This document shows, in pieces, positions 1 to 5,667 of a stretch of DNA of 7,905 bases. The stretch spans positions 1 to 7,905 of the forward strand of contig NZ_CALACG010000119.1 in the NCBI RefSeq assembly GCF_937890585.1, read 5' to 3'. The position numbers were made by a program, and so were the translations under genes. The notes under the pieces were generated by a model. It was not told the DNA's origin. It saw only the letters and a list, made by a program, of their open reading frames with translations, and did not search any database. The stretch comes from an uncultured Campylobacter sp. Its GTDB lineage: Bacteria > Campylobacterota > Campylobacteria > Campylobacterales > Campylobacteraceae. Each line of letters opens with the position of its first letter. The first letter of the stretch is position 1.

Positions 1-151
1 CTTTTAACACTATGTTGTTCTTTTATTGTATCACAGTATTATTTTTCTTGGTATTTTTTATTAAAAATTTTTGTTAATTTATTTCCAATAGAAGCAGTCA
101 AAAAACATGGAAATTAAAACCCTTTTTTATTTAAATTCTATAAATTTTCTC

Positions 152-1258
152 TTACGTGCACTGAAAATTTGCTCCGACGACCTCGCACTCATCGCAAATT
201 TGCATATAGATAGTACCCTCGCCGTCTATCAAAGCACCAAAAGGAATTTGCGCTAGATATTTCATCGTTTTACCGCATTTTGGACAGGCTAGATACTCCG
301 CATCTTGCACCCACTGCGGATATCCACCAAGCAAAATTTCACCATCGATCATAGCCGCATAATGCATACAGACCTCGTTTGCTAGCTCAAATTTTTGCCC
401 GTCAAGCGTTGCCACAGCCTCTCTTACATAGTCTTCGCTCTCGCCCTCGCCTACCACTTCTGTTTGCACGCTTTTTCCGTCATTTTGGCAAAAGTACTGC
501 ACAAAGCCCACGCAGGTCGGACAAAATTTAAGCACAGCGTCATTTTTAAGTTCTAGCCCAAATCGCTTTAGGCTCTCCTTTTTGATGCTAAACTCAACTA
601 TCTCGCCACTACAAAATTTACACTTTTCATCATTTGCTGCTTTAAATTTAACGCTTGCGTCTGCATTTTTGCTTGGCTCGCAAACAAAACACTTATCAAA
701 AACAAGGCTTCTTCTATTGCCACTGCTATCAAAGCTCCAGCCAGCGCTCTGCGAGTATGCGTCAGTGTCGGCATAAAGCTTCGTCTTCCAAGGCTTTGGC
801 GCACCATAAAGCCTAAAAAATAGCTCTCTCACCACCTCATCGCCCTGCCATGCAAGTGCTGATAGGATGTGATTTAGTTTGACTATATTTTCTTCGCTTG
901 AAAGCCTGCTTATAAGCTCATCTCTGATCTTTGTTGAAGCCTTTTTGTAAATTTCAGGTGGGTAGTACTCGCCGTTTTTTGTAAGCTCATTAATGATCTG
1001 CTCATCGCAAATGCCGTGTAGATAAAAAATATATGTGAGGTCGCTGTAAATTTCATCAAATTTATCTAGCTCGTCAATGTGCGCAAGGATATTTTTCTGC
1101 CTCTTTTTGATCTCGTCTTCGCTTAAGCCCTCATAAAACTCCAGCTTCTCTTTTTGCCTGCAACAGTAGCAGATCCCGTCAAAGTAAATCGTCCTTTGCT
1201 TGCACTTAGGACAAAGATGTGGCTCGCCCCTTTTTTCTCCAAATTTAAATTTTTCTAC
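152..1258 (-). CDS. Cysteine-rich multi-zinc-ribbon protein with DUF1963-like C-terminus; start codon unresolved
   Basis: I do not recognise a named gene. The frame is open from the codon after an in-frame TGA at 1259-1261 to a TAA at 152-154, about 368 codons. Numbering from GTA at 1258, an N-terminal zinc ribbon is visible (C16, C19, C30, C33). A charged helical stretch of about 150 residues follows. Further cysteine pairs are C190/C193 with C213/C216, C246/C249 with C257, and C325/C328 with C355/C358. The final 60 residues (GGYPQWVQ, then CPKCG, then LAQI, then an acidic-glycine turn and CDEC) resemble the C-terminal part of DUF1963/YwqG-type proteins as I remember them. The function is unknown; multiple zinc sites are inferred. 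The first GTG in frame is at 835, but starting there would remove the N-terminal ribbon, so I extend upstream to the ruvB stop, which the frame overlaps by 4 nt. There is no ATG, GTG or TTG before 835: either translation starts at a non-standard codon (GTA at 1258 has a well-placed SD), or a frameshift is involved, or the gene has lost its start. Confidence 0.7.
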   Translation of the reverse strand, partial: VEKFKFGEKRGEPHLCPKCKQRTIYFDGICYCCRQKEKLEFYEGLSEDEIKKRQKNILAHIDELDKFDEIYSDLTYIFYLHGICDEQIINELTKNGEYYPPEIYKKASTKIRDELISRLSSEENIVKLNHILSALAWQGDEVVRELFFRLYGAPKPWKTKLYADTDAYSQSAGWSFDSSGNRRSLVFDKCFVCEPSKNADASVKFKAANDEKCKFCSGEIVEFSIKKESLKRFGLELKNDAVLKFCPTCVGFVQYFCQNDGKSVQTEVVGEGESEDYVREAVATLDGQKFELANEVCMHYAAMIDGEILLGGYPQWVQDAEYLACPKCGKTMKYLAQIPFGALIDGEGTIYMQICDECEVVGANFQCT

Positions 1259-2265
1259 TCAAAAAACCCTTTTTCGATATCGATCTTGACGTTAAAGGTC
1301 TCAAAACACTTCGCACTTGCGATCCTGCCCTTTGCGGTGCGCTCGATAAAGCCATTTGCAAGCAGATATGGCTCGATGACGTCCTCGACCGTGCCCTCGT
1401 CCTCACTAAGTGCCGCTGCGATCGTGCTAAGCCCCATAGGACGGCGCCTTGCTTGCATTAAAATCTCCAAATACCTAATATCCATCTCATCAAATCCAAG
1501 CGAATTTACACCAAGAGCGTTTAGCCCCTCTTTTGCGCGTTCGTGGCTGATAACTAGCTCGTCATTTACCTCGGCAAAGTCGCGGATACGCTTTAGCAGT
1601 CTAAGAGCGATCCTAGGCGTGGCACGTGAGCGTTTGGCGATCTCAAGCGAGGCGTTTTTGTCGCACTCTTTGCCAAGTTTGGCAGAGGCTATTTGCACGA
1701 TACGGCTTAGCTCGCTACTTGTGTAAAACTGCAGCCTAAAGTCCATCCCAAAGCGGTCTCTTAAAGGCGCTGAGATCATGCCCGCACGTGTCGTTGCGCC
1801 AATAAGCGTAAATTTTGGCAAGTCTATCTTGATAGTCTGAGCTGCAGGCCCTGAGCCTATGATGATGTCTAGCCTAAAGTCCTCCATCGCAGGGTAAAGC
1901 ACCTCTTCGATAGCTGGGCTTAGGCGGTGGATCTCGTCGATAAAAAGCACGTCGCCCTCTTGTAAATTTGTAAGGATCGCCGCCAAGTCGCCGCTCTTTT
2001 CTATCATCGGCGCTGCGGTCATCTTGATACTTACGCCCATTTCGTTTGCGATGATGTGAGCAAGGGTGGTTTTACCAAGTCCTGGAGGGCCGTAAAATAG
2101 CACGTGATCTAGGCACTCATTTCGTTTTTTGGCTGCTTTTATAAAGATGTCTAAATTTTGTTTTATCTTTTCTTGGCCGATGTAGTCTTCAAATTTTGTC
2201 GGTCTTAGCGAGACTTCAAAGTCGTTTTCAAAGCTTACTTTTTCGATTTCAACGATTCTATCCAA
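1255..2265 (-). CDS. ruvB: Holliday junction branch migration DNA helicase RuvB
   Basis: RuvB is the hexameric AAA+ ATPase that, with RuvA, drives branch migration of Holliday junctions during recombination and repair in the cytoplasm. All family landmarks are present in the 336 residues, a normal length. They are Walker A at 59-67 (GPPGLGKTT), Walker B at 107-111 (LFIDE), sensor 1 at 156-162 (GATTRAG), the arginine finger region at 167-172 (PLRDRF), sensor 2 near R218 ([10 protein letters not shown]), and the C-terminal winged helix from about 265 with RRRPMGLS. The start is TTG at 2265, supported by AGAAGGAA with proper spacing. The gene begins 49 nt after the histidine kinase stop and no clear promoter is visible in that gap, so it is probably co-transcribed with the two-component genes. 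It ends in TAG, overlapping the downstream frame by 4 nt. Identity is secure; the operon assignment is inference. Confidence 0.98.
   Translation of the reverse strand: MDRIVEIEKVSFENDFEVSLRPTKFEDYIGQEKIKQNLDIFIKAAKKRNECLDHVLFYGPPGLGKTTLAHIIANEMGVSIKMTAAPMIEKSGDLAAILTNLQEGDVLFIDEIHRLSPAIEEVLYPAMEDFRLDIIIGSGPAAQTIKIDLPKFTLIGATTRAGMISAPLRDRFGMDFRLQFYTSSELSRIVQIASAKLGKECDKNASLEIAKRSRATPRIALRLLKRIRDFAEVNDELVISHERAKEGLNALGVNSLGFDEMDIRYLEILMQARRRPMGLSTIAAALSEDEGTVEDVIEPYLLANGFIERTAKGRIASAKCFETFNVKIDIEKGFFE
1267..1274 (-). promoter_or_regulatory. Candidate SD site for the zinc-ribbon gene, inside the ruvB tail
   Basis: On the minus strand AAAAAGGG stands 8 nt before the GTA codon at 1258, inside the last codons of ruvB. 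Spacing and sequence fit the other SD sites in this window. It supports initiation at or near the ruvB stop codon although no standard start codon is there. Confidence 0.4.
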
Positions 2266-2270
2266 AGTTT

Positions 2271-2278
2271 TTCCTTCT
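2271..2278 (-). promoter_or_regulatory. Ribosome binding site of ruvB (supports the TTG start)
   Basis: AGAAGGAA on the minus strand lies 5 nt before TTG at 2265 (7 nt from the AGG core). It decides the start, because no ATG occurs near the beginning of the conserved RuvB sequence. Confidence 0.75.
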
Positions 2279-2314
2279 AAATTTAAGGCTTCATTTTACG
2301 CTTTTATGCTTAAT

Positions 2315-3421
2315 CTAAGCTCGTTTAAATTTGTAGTAAAAGGTGCTGCCCTCGCCATAAACGCTATCAACGCCGTATATGATGTCGTGTTTTTGGCAAA
2401 TTTCACTGACGATATTTAGCCCAAGACCAAAGCCACCTTGAATTTCATCCTCTCTGACGTATCTTTTCCAGACCCTTTTGACGTCCTTTATCCCCTTGCC
2501 AAAGTCCTGCACGCTAAGCTTTATGCGCTCTGCTTCAAGCTCTAAATTTACTATTATCTCGCTCTCTTTTGGGCTGTATTTTATGGCGTTTGTGATGGTG
2601 TTGTCGATGATACGTTGAGCTTCGACCTTGCTTAGCATAGTAAATGCCTCACTTGCTAAATTTGTCTTTATCTCGATGCTCTTGACATCAGCCACGCTTG
2701 AGAGAAATTTCACTCGCTCTTTAACATACTCGCCTAAATTTAGCCTCTCAAGTGGAAATTTGATGTAGCCACGCTTTATGAAATACTCGACATCTTCGTA
2801 GGTTATCTGCATCTGTTTTAGGGCGTTTTTGATGCGGGTTATATACTTGTTTTCAAGTCCAAGCATCTCAAGGTTCATGCCAGCTACGCCAAGGGGCGTC
2901 TTTAGCTCGTGCATGGCGTCGTTAAAGAAGTTGTTCATATACTTTTGAAACTCTTTGTAAGGCTTAACGCTGCTTAGATATAAAAAATATACGATAAAAA
3001 GCACCGCCACAAGGATAACAAGCAGCATAAGAGCCGTTAAAAAGATGTTCTTTTTGTTATCAAGCTCCTTTTCAACGACTATGTAATAAGGGGTCTTATC
3101 TTTTATAAAAAAGCTCTTGTAAAAAAGATACCCGCCCTCTTCTAGAGTTACAAATTTAAAGCTGCTTGGCTCTTTGACGAGAGTTGAGATGACTGGTTTA
3201 AAATTTACGTCGTAGATAGCAAATTTATATTTTAATGAGCTAGCTATATTTTCGTTTTTTAGAAACGAGTTTTTGATGATGGTTTCATGCCTCATAGCAC
3301 CAAAAAGGGCTTTTGAGCTGCTATCTTTTTGGCTTAAATTTAAGATCACAAAGCTTTGAAAGCAAAAAAGCGACATTATGACAAATGTCGCTATGATCTG
3401 TATCTTAAAGCTCTTGTGCAT
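2315..3421 (-). CDS. Membrane sensor histidine kinase of a two-component system
   Basis: This is the sensor partner of the adjacent response regulator. It would autophosphorylate a histidine on an external signal and pass the phosphate on. The 368 residues contain a first membrane segment at about 7-29, a small periplasmic sensor region at about 32-124 with no recognised fold, and a second membrane segment at about 126-149. The dimerisation/phosphoacceptor box has H171 in MHELKTPLG. The ATPase domain shows an N box around 272-281 (IDNTITNAIKYSP), the G1 box at 306-310 (DFGKG) and the G2 box at 329-335 (GGFGLGL). Only about 20 residues separate the second membrane segment from H171, so there is no room for a normal HAMP domain. 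The ATG start at 3421 lies 17 nt inside the regulator gene. The SD is weak, suggesting translational coupling. The signal cannot be told from the sequence. A terminator-like hairpin lies within codons 10-20. Confidence 0.93.
   Translation of the reverse strand: MHKSFKIQIIATFVIMSLFCFQSFVILNLSQKDSSSKALFGAMRHETIIKNSFLKNENIASSLKYKFAIYDVNFKPVISTLVKEPSSFKFVTLEEGGYLFYKSFFIKDKTPYYIVVEKELDNKKNIFLTALMLLVILVAVLFIVYFLYLSSVKPYKEFQKYMNNFFNDAMHELKTPLGVAGMNLEMLGLENKYITRIKNALKQMQITYEDVEYFIKRGYIKFPLERLNLGEYVKERVKFLSSVADVKSIEIKTNLASEAFTMLSKVEAQRIIDNTITNAIKYSPKESEIIVNLELEAERIKLSVQDFGKGIKDVKRVWKRYVREDEIQGGFGLGLNIVSEICQKHDIIYGVDSVYGEGSTFYYKFKRA
3364..3392 (-). terminator. Terminator-like hairpin inside the 5' end of the kinase gene
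   Basis: Reading the minus strand from 3392, AGCGACATT, a 6-nt loop TGTCAT and AATGTCGCT form a perfect 9-bp stem. The last stem T and the next five bases make a T6 tract. The element starts 12 nt after the response regulator stop codon, but inside kinase codons 10-20 (first membrane segment). It has the form of an intrinsic terminator or attenuator that could lower kinase and ruvB expression relative to the regulator. The stem has four G-C pairs, so it is of moderate strength; function is inferred. Confidence 0.5.
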
Positions 3422-4073
3422 CTATCTTGTAGCCTATGCGCCTCTTTGAGATGATAAAGTTATTATTTGTCTTATTTCTTATCTTTAAAACGTGCATTCT
3501 TATATCAGCGCCCTCGATATCTTTGTCGTTCCAGACAAGATCTCTAAGCTCCTCCATACTGACGTAAGAATTTAGGTGCGAGACCAAGCACTCGACCAAA
3601 GCGACCTCTTTTGCACTAAGATCAACCATTTTGCCGTTTTTTAGTAGCACACGCTTGTTTAGATTAAAGCTAAACTCTTTGTTTATCTTAACTATGTTCT
3701 TATCGTCGGTGCCATAGTATTTTCGCATAAGCTCAGCAACTCTAAATTTAAGCTCAGCAAGCTCAAACGGCTTTTTTAGATATTCGTTACAGCCAAGCTC
3801 GTATCCGATCGCCATATCGTCTATATCGACTAGAGATGTTGTTATCATGATAGGAGCGCTTGGATTTAGACTTCTTATATACTTGATGACCTCGTGTCCA
3901 TTTACACCAGGCACTTTTATGTCAAGTATAAAAAGGTGATAGAAATTTTTTTCTATCAGATCACAAGCCTCTTGTCCATCACTAACCGCACAAACCTCAT
4001 AACCTAGCGTCTGCAAAAATTCGCAGACGCTCTCTTGAAACCCTAAATCATCTTCTAAAAGCAAAATCTTCAA
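3405..4073 (-). CDS. OmpR/PhoB-family response regulator
   Basis: A cytoplasmic DNA-binding regulator, activated by phosphotransfer from the kinase encoded immediately downstream. It has 222 residues, usual for the family. The receiver domain (about 1-118) has the acidic pair D8/D9 in LLLEDD, the phosphoacceptor D51 in LFILDIKVPG, T78/T79 and the conserved lysine K101 in LKKPF. The C-terminal winged-helix effector (about 127-218) shows LSAKEVALVECL, the ELRDLVW segment and the RRIGYKI wing typical of Trans_reg_C domains. The start is TTG at 4073, supported by AGGAG 6 nt upstream. The stop codon lies 17 nt inside the kinase frame. The gene is 90 bp downstream of psrC, with a candidate promoter in that gap. 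Its targets are unknown; its own promoter and the neighbouring psr operon are natural candidates. It resembles the several OmpR-type regulators of Campylobacter, but I cannot assign it to a named one. Confidence 0.95.
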   Translation of the reverse strand: MKILLLEDDLGFQESVCEFLQTLGYEVCAVSDGQEACDLIEKNFYHLFILDIKVPGVNGHEVIKYIRSLNPSAPIMITTSLVDIDDMAIGYELGCNEYLKKPFELAELKFRVAELMRKYYGTDDKNIVKINKEFSFNLNKRVLLKNGKMVDLSAKEVALVECLVSHLNSYVSMEELRDLVWNDKDIEGADIRMHVLKIRNKTNNNFIISKRRIGYKIDAQEL

Positions 4074-4079
4074 AATGCT

Positions 4080-4084
4080 CTCCT
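4080..4084 (-). promoter_or_regulatory. Ribosome binding site of the response regulator gene
   Basis: AGGAG on the minus strand, 6 nt before TTG at 4073. It fixes the TTG start, which also gives the canonical receiver beginning (KILLLEDD). Confidence 0.75.
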
Positions 4085-4114
4085 AAAAAACAAACTTTAA
4101 TAAGAATTGTATCT

Positions 4115-4142
4115 ATTGTAATACTTAATAGGTAAATTCCAA
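4115..4142 (-). promoter_or_regulatory. Candidate sigma70 promoter for the regulator-kinase genes
   Basis: On the minus strand TTGGAA (4142-4137) and TACAAT (4120-4115) are separated by 16 bp within an AT-rich gap. The second hexamer is one base from TATAAT. Further AT-rich matches occur nearby (for example GATACAAT closer to the gene), so the exact -10 is uncertain. The setting, the only gap over 50 bp between genes to the right of ruvB, supports a promoter here. Confidence 0.4.
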
Positions 4143-4166
4143 ATTAAAATTCTTTTTTAAGTATTA
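4119..4166. repeat. Perfect 10-bp inverted repeat flanking the candidate promoter
   Basis: TAATACTTAA at 4119-4128 and its exact reverse complement TTAAGTATTA at 4157-4166 are separated by 28 bp. The left arm touches the candidate -10 box and the right arm includes the psrC stop codon. It could be a regulator binding site or a weak RNA stem at the end of the psr transcript. Each arm holds only one G-C pair, so a strong terminator is unlikely. Confidence 0.5.
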
Positions 4167-5099
4167 AATAAAAATTTGACCTGCGTAAACTATGTAACAT
4201 CTTAATAAAAAGACGCCGCAGATAACAAAAATAGCGTTTAGAACTGCGATCTCACGTTTGAAATCATGCGCTTTTAAAACGCTTAAGTCTAAAATGATAG
4301 GCAACGCCATACCAAAACCAATAACACCTACATAAAACATCAAGCCAAGAGAATTTGCGCTTAATGCGTTTGCAACTGTGTTTGCGCCGCTTGCACTTGC
4401 ATTTGAAACAAGCACAAAAAGAGCAACTACAAGTAAAAACTCAACTATTATCGCAAAAAAGTCAAATTTTAATAAATAGTGTGCAGCATCGTTATGCTTT
4501 TTTTCTTTGTCTTTTAGCACGCCGATTAGTAGCGTAAATGCGCCAGCACAGCTTAAACCAGAGACTAAGAATAATACTGGTAGAACTGGTGTGTTCCAAA
4601 GTGCTATCTTATGAGCTGCGCTTAGCAAGAAGCCTGTATATGCACCAACGCCAATGCCAAGGATGAAAAGTAAAATTCCTATTAAACCTGAAAGTTTTTC
4701 AGCTATATTTGCAACCACGTCGCAGATAGAAATTTTAAGTGCGGCGATCTCATTTTTAAATGCACCAACTGCGTAGATAACGCTTAGCGGAGTATAAACT
4801 AGAAGCAGCGCAACACCTATTGACATAACTGAGTCGAAGTTGTAAAGCAACAATATCCAGTAAAAGCTTAGCGGTTTACCAAGGTCAACTACCAAAAGCG
4901 CAAGACCAAAGATGATCGCCACTGGAGCGATAAGAGCGGCTGCTTTGAAGTAGTGGTTATCTTTGCCGTATTTGCCAGCTAAAAGCACTGCAACGATACT
5001 AGCACCTGCACTAAGTCCTGCTAAAAATAGATAAAATGCTATTGGCCAGCCCCAGTAAATTTCAGTGTACTGAGCTAGACTTCCTGACATGCTATTCAT
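4164..5099 (-). CDS. psrC: NrfD/PsrC-family membrane anchor subunit of polysulfide/thiosulfate reductase
   Basis: This integral membrane subunit would oxidise menaquinol and hand electrons to the FeS subunit PsrB. It is hydrophobic throughout its 311 residues, with about eight membrane segments (roughly 17-41, 52-72, 90-113, 136-162, 172-195, 212-233, 252-273, 285-307), as in the PsrC/NrfD family. Family-like features are the N-terminal WGWPIAFYLFLAGLSAG, the VVDLGKP segment near 70-76, GAYTGFLLSA at 152-161, VLFLVSGLSCAGA near 175-187 and the C-terminal LLRCYIVYAGQ. The ATG at 5099 overlaps the psrB stop by 8 nt and is preceded by AAAGGAG with a 6-nt spacer. This points to tight co-translation with psrB. 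The family is certain. Whether the complex prefers polysulfide, thiosulfate or another substrate cannot be read from this subunit. Confidence 0.92.
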   Translation of the reverse strand: MNSMSGSLAQYTEIYWGWPIAFYLFLAGLSAGASIVAVLLAGKYGKDNHYFKAAALIAPVAIIFGLALLVVDLGKPLSFYWILLLYNFDSVMSIGVALLLVYTPLSVIYAVGAFKNEIAALKISICDVVANIAEKLSGLIGILLFILGIGVGAYTGFLLSAAHKIALWNTPVLPVLFLVSGLSCAGAFTLLIGVLKDKEKKHNDAAHYLLKFDFFAIIVEFLLVVALFVLVSNASASGANTVANALSANSLGLMFYVGVIGFGMALPIILDLSVLKAHDFKREIAVLNAIFVICGVFLLRCYIVYAGQIFI

Positions 5100-5655
5100 T
5101 GTGTGCTCCTTTTGTGTTTGCGATCATTGCAAGTAGAGGTTTTGTCTTTAACTCCTCTTTTGGCAAGTAGTATTTTGACTCTTTTAGTAGTTTTGATACT
5201 TTAGAATTCTCATCGTTGATATCGCCAAAAGTTAGTGCATTTGTAGGGCATACGCTCACACATGCAGGGTCTTTGCCCTCTTCTAGTCTGCTCTCGTAGC
5301 AGAATGTACATTTACCTATCTCACCATCAGGCAACACAAAACGTGCATCGTATGGACAGGCTAGGATGCAGTATTTGCAGCTAACGCAAGTCTTGTGATC
5401 AACTAAAGTCACGCCGTCTTTTGTCTTAAAGCTAGCTCCAGTTGGGCAAACCTCAACACAAGGCGCATCTTCACACATAACGCAGCTTTGGCGTAAGAAG
5501 TCGGTCTTTAGCTTTGGAAAAGTTCCGCTCATCTTCGCATGTACTTGCAAGCGGTAAACGCCCATTGGTACTTTGTTTGCACTTCTACATGCTACCGAAC
5601 AGCCTTGGCAGCCTATGCATAAATTTTCATCATGTATCATCATATATTTTTTCAT
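5092..5655 (-). CDS. psrB: Four-cluster [4Fe-4S] electron transfer subunit of polysulfide/thiosulfate reductase
   Basis: This is the electron wire between the membrane anchor PsrC and the molybdenum subunit PsrA, expected on the periplasmic face. In 187 residues it has the full set of 16 cysteines for four cubane clusters in the DMSO reductase beta-subunit pattern. These are C13/C16/C19/C23, C58/C61/C66/C70, C90/C93/C96/C100, and C116/C119 with C132/C136. There is no leader of its own, in keeping with co-export of the folded PsrA-PsrB pair through the Tat system, as known for the family. ATG at 5655 is preceded by AAGGA with a 7-nt spacer, and this SD overlaps the psrA stop codon. The gene starts 10 nt after psrA and overlaps psrC by 8 nt. 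The name phsB would fit equally well if thiosulfate is the substrate. Confidence 0.93.
   Translation of the reverse strand: MKKYMMIHDENLCIGCQGCSVACRSANKVPMGVYRLQVHAKMSGTFPKLKTDFLRQSCVMCEDAPCVEVCPTGASFKTKDGVTLVDHKTCVSCKYCILACPYDARFVLPDGEIGKCTFCYESRLEEGKDPACVSVCPTNALTFGDINDENSKVSKLLKESKYYLPKEELKTKPLLAMIANTKGAHNE
5106..5112 (-). promoter_or_regulatory. Ribosome binding site of psrC
   Basis: AAAGGAG on the minus strand, 6 nt before ATG at 5099, inside the end of psrB. It favours this ATG over the second ATG three codons later. Confidence 0.75.
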
Positions 5656-5662
5656 TTTCTAA

Positions 5663-5667
5663 TCCTT
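5663..5667 (-). promoter_or_regulatory. Ribosome binding site of psrB, overlapping the psrA stop
   Basis: AAGGA on the minus strand shares two bases with the psrA TAA and sits 7 nt before ATG at 5655, an arrangement that suggests translational coupling of psrA and psrB. Confidence 0.7.

Noticed and set aside
81..114. 7-bp inverted repeat (ATTTCCA / TGGAAAT) downstream of the last gene
   Set aside because: The loop is 20 nt, the stem is AT-rich and no T-tract follows on the minus strand, so it is not a convincing terminator.
598..807. Small minus- and plus-strand open frames within the zinc-ribbon gene
   Set aside because: They overlap the longer cysteine-patterned frame and show no protein features of their own.
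1255..1270. Ribosomal frameshift fusing RuvB to the zinc-ribbon protein at the T6 run
   Set aside because: A -1 slip on TTT TTT meets the TGA at 1261-1259 at once, so no fusion protein can form there.
1154..1726. Plus-strand open frame of 190 codons across the end of ruvB
   Set aside because: It lies antisense to the secure ruvB gene and the zinc-ribbon frame, has low-complexity Ser/Leu-rich composition, and shows no recognisable domain.
2266..2314. Possible hairpin or mini-ORF in the kinase-ruvB gap
   Set aside because: The arms pair only over about five AT-rich bases with a bulge, and the ATG there encodes just three residues.
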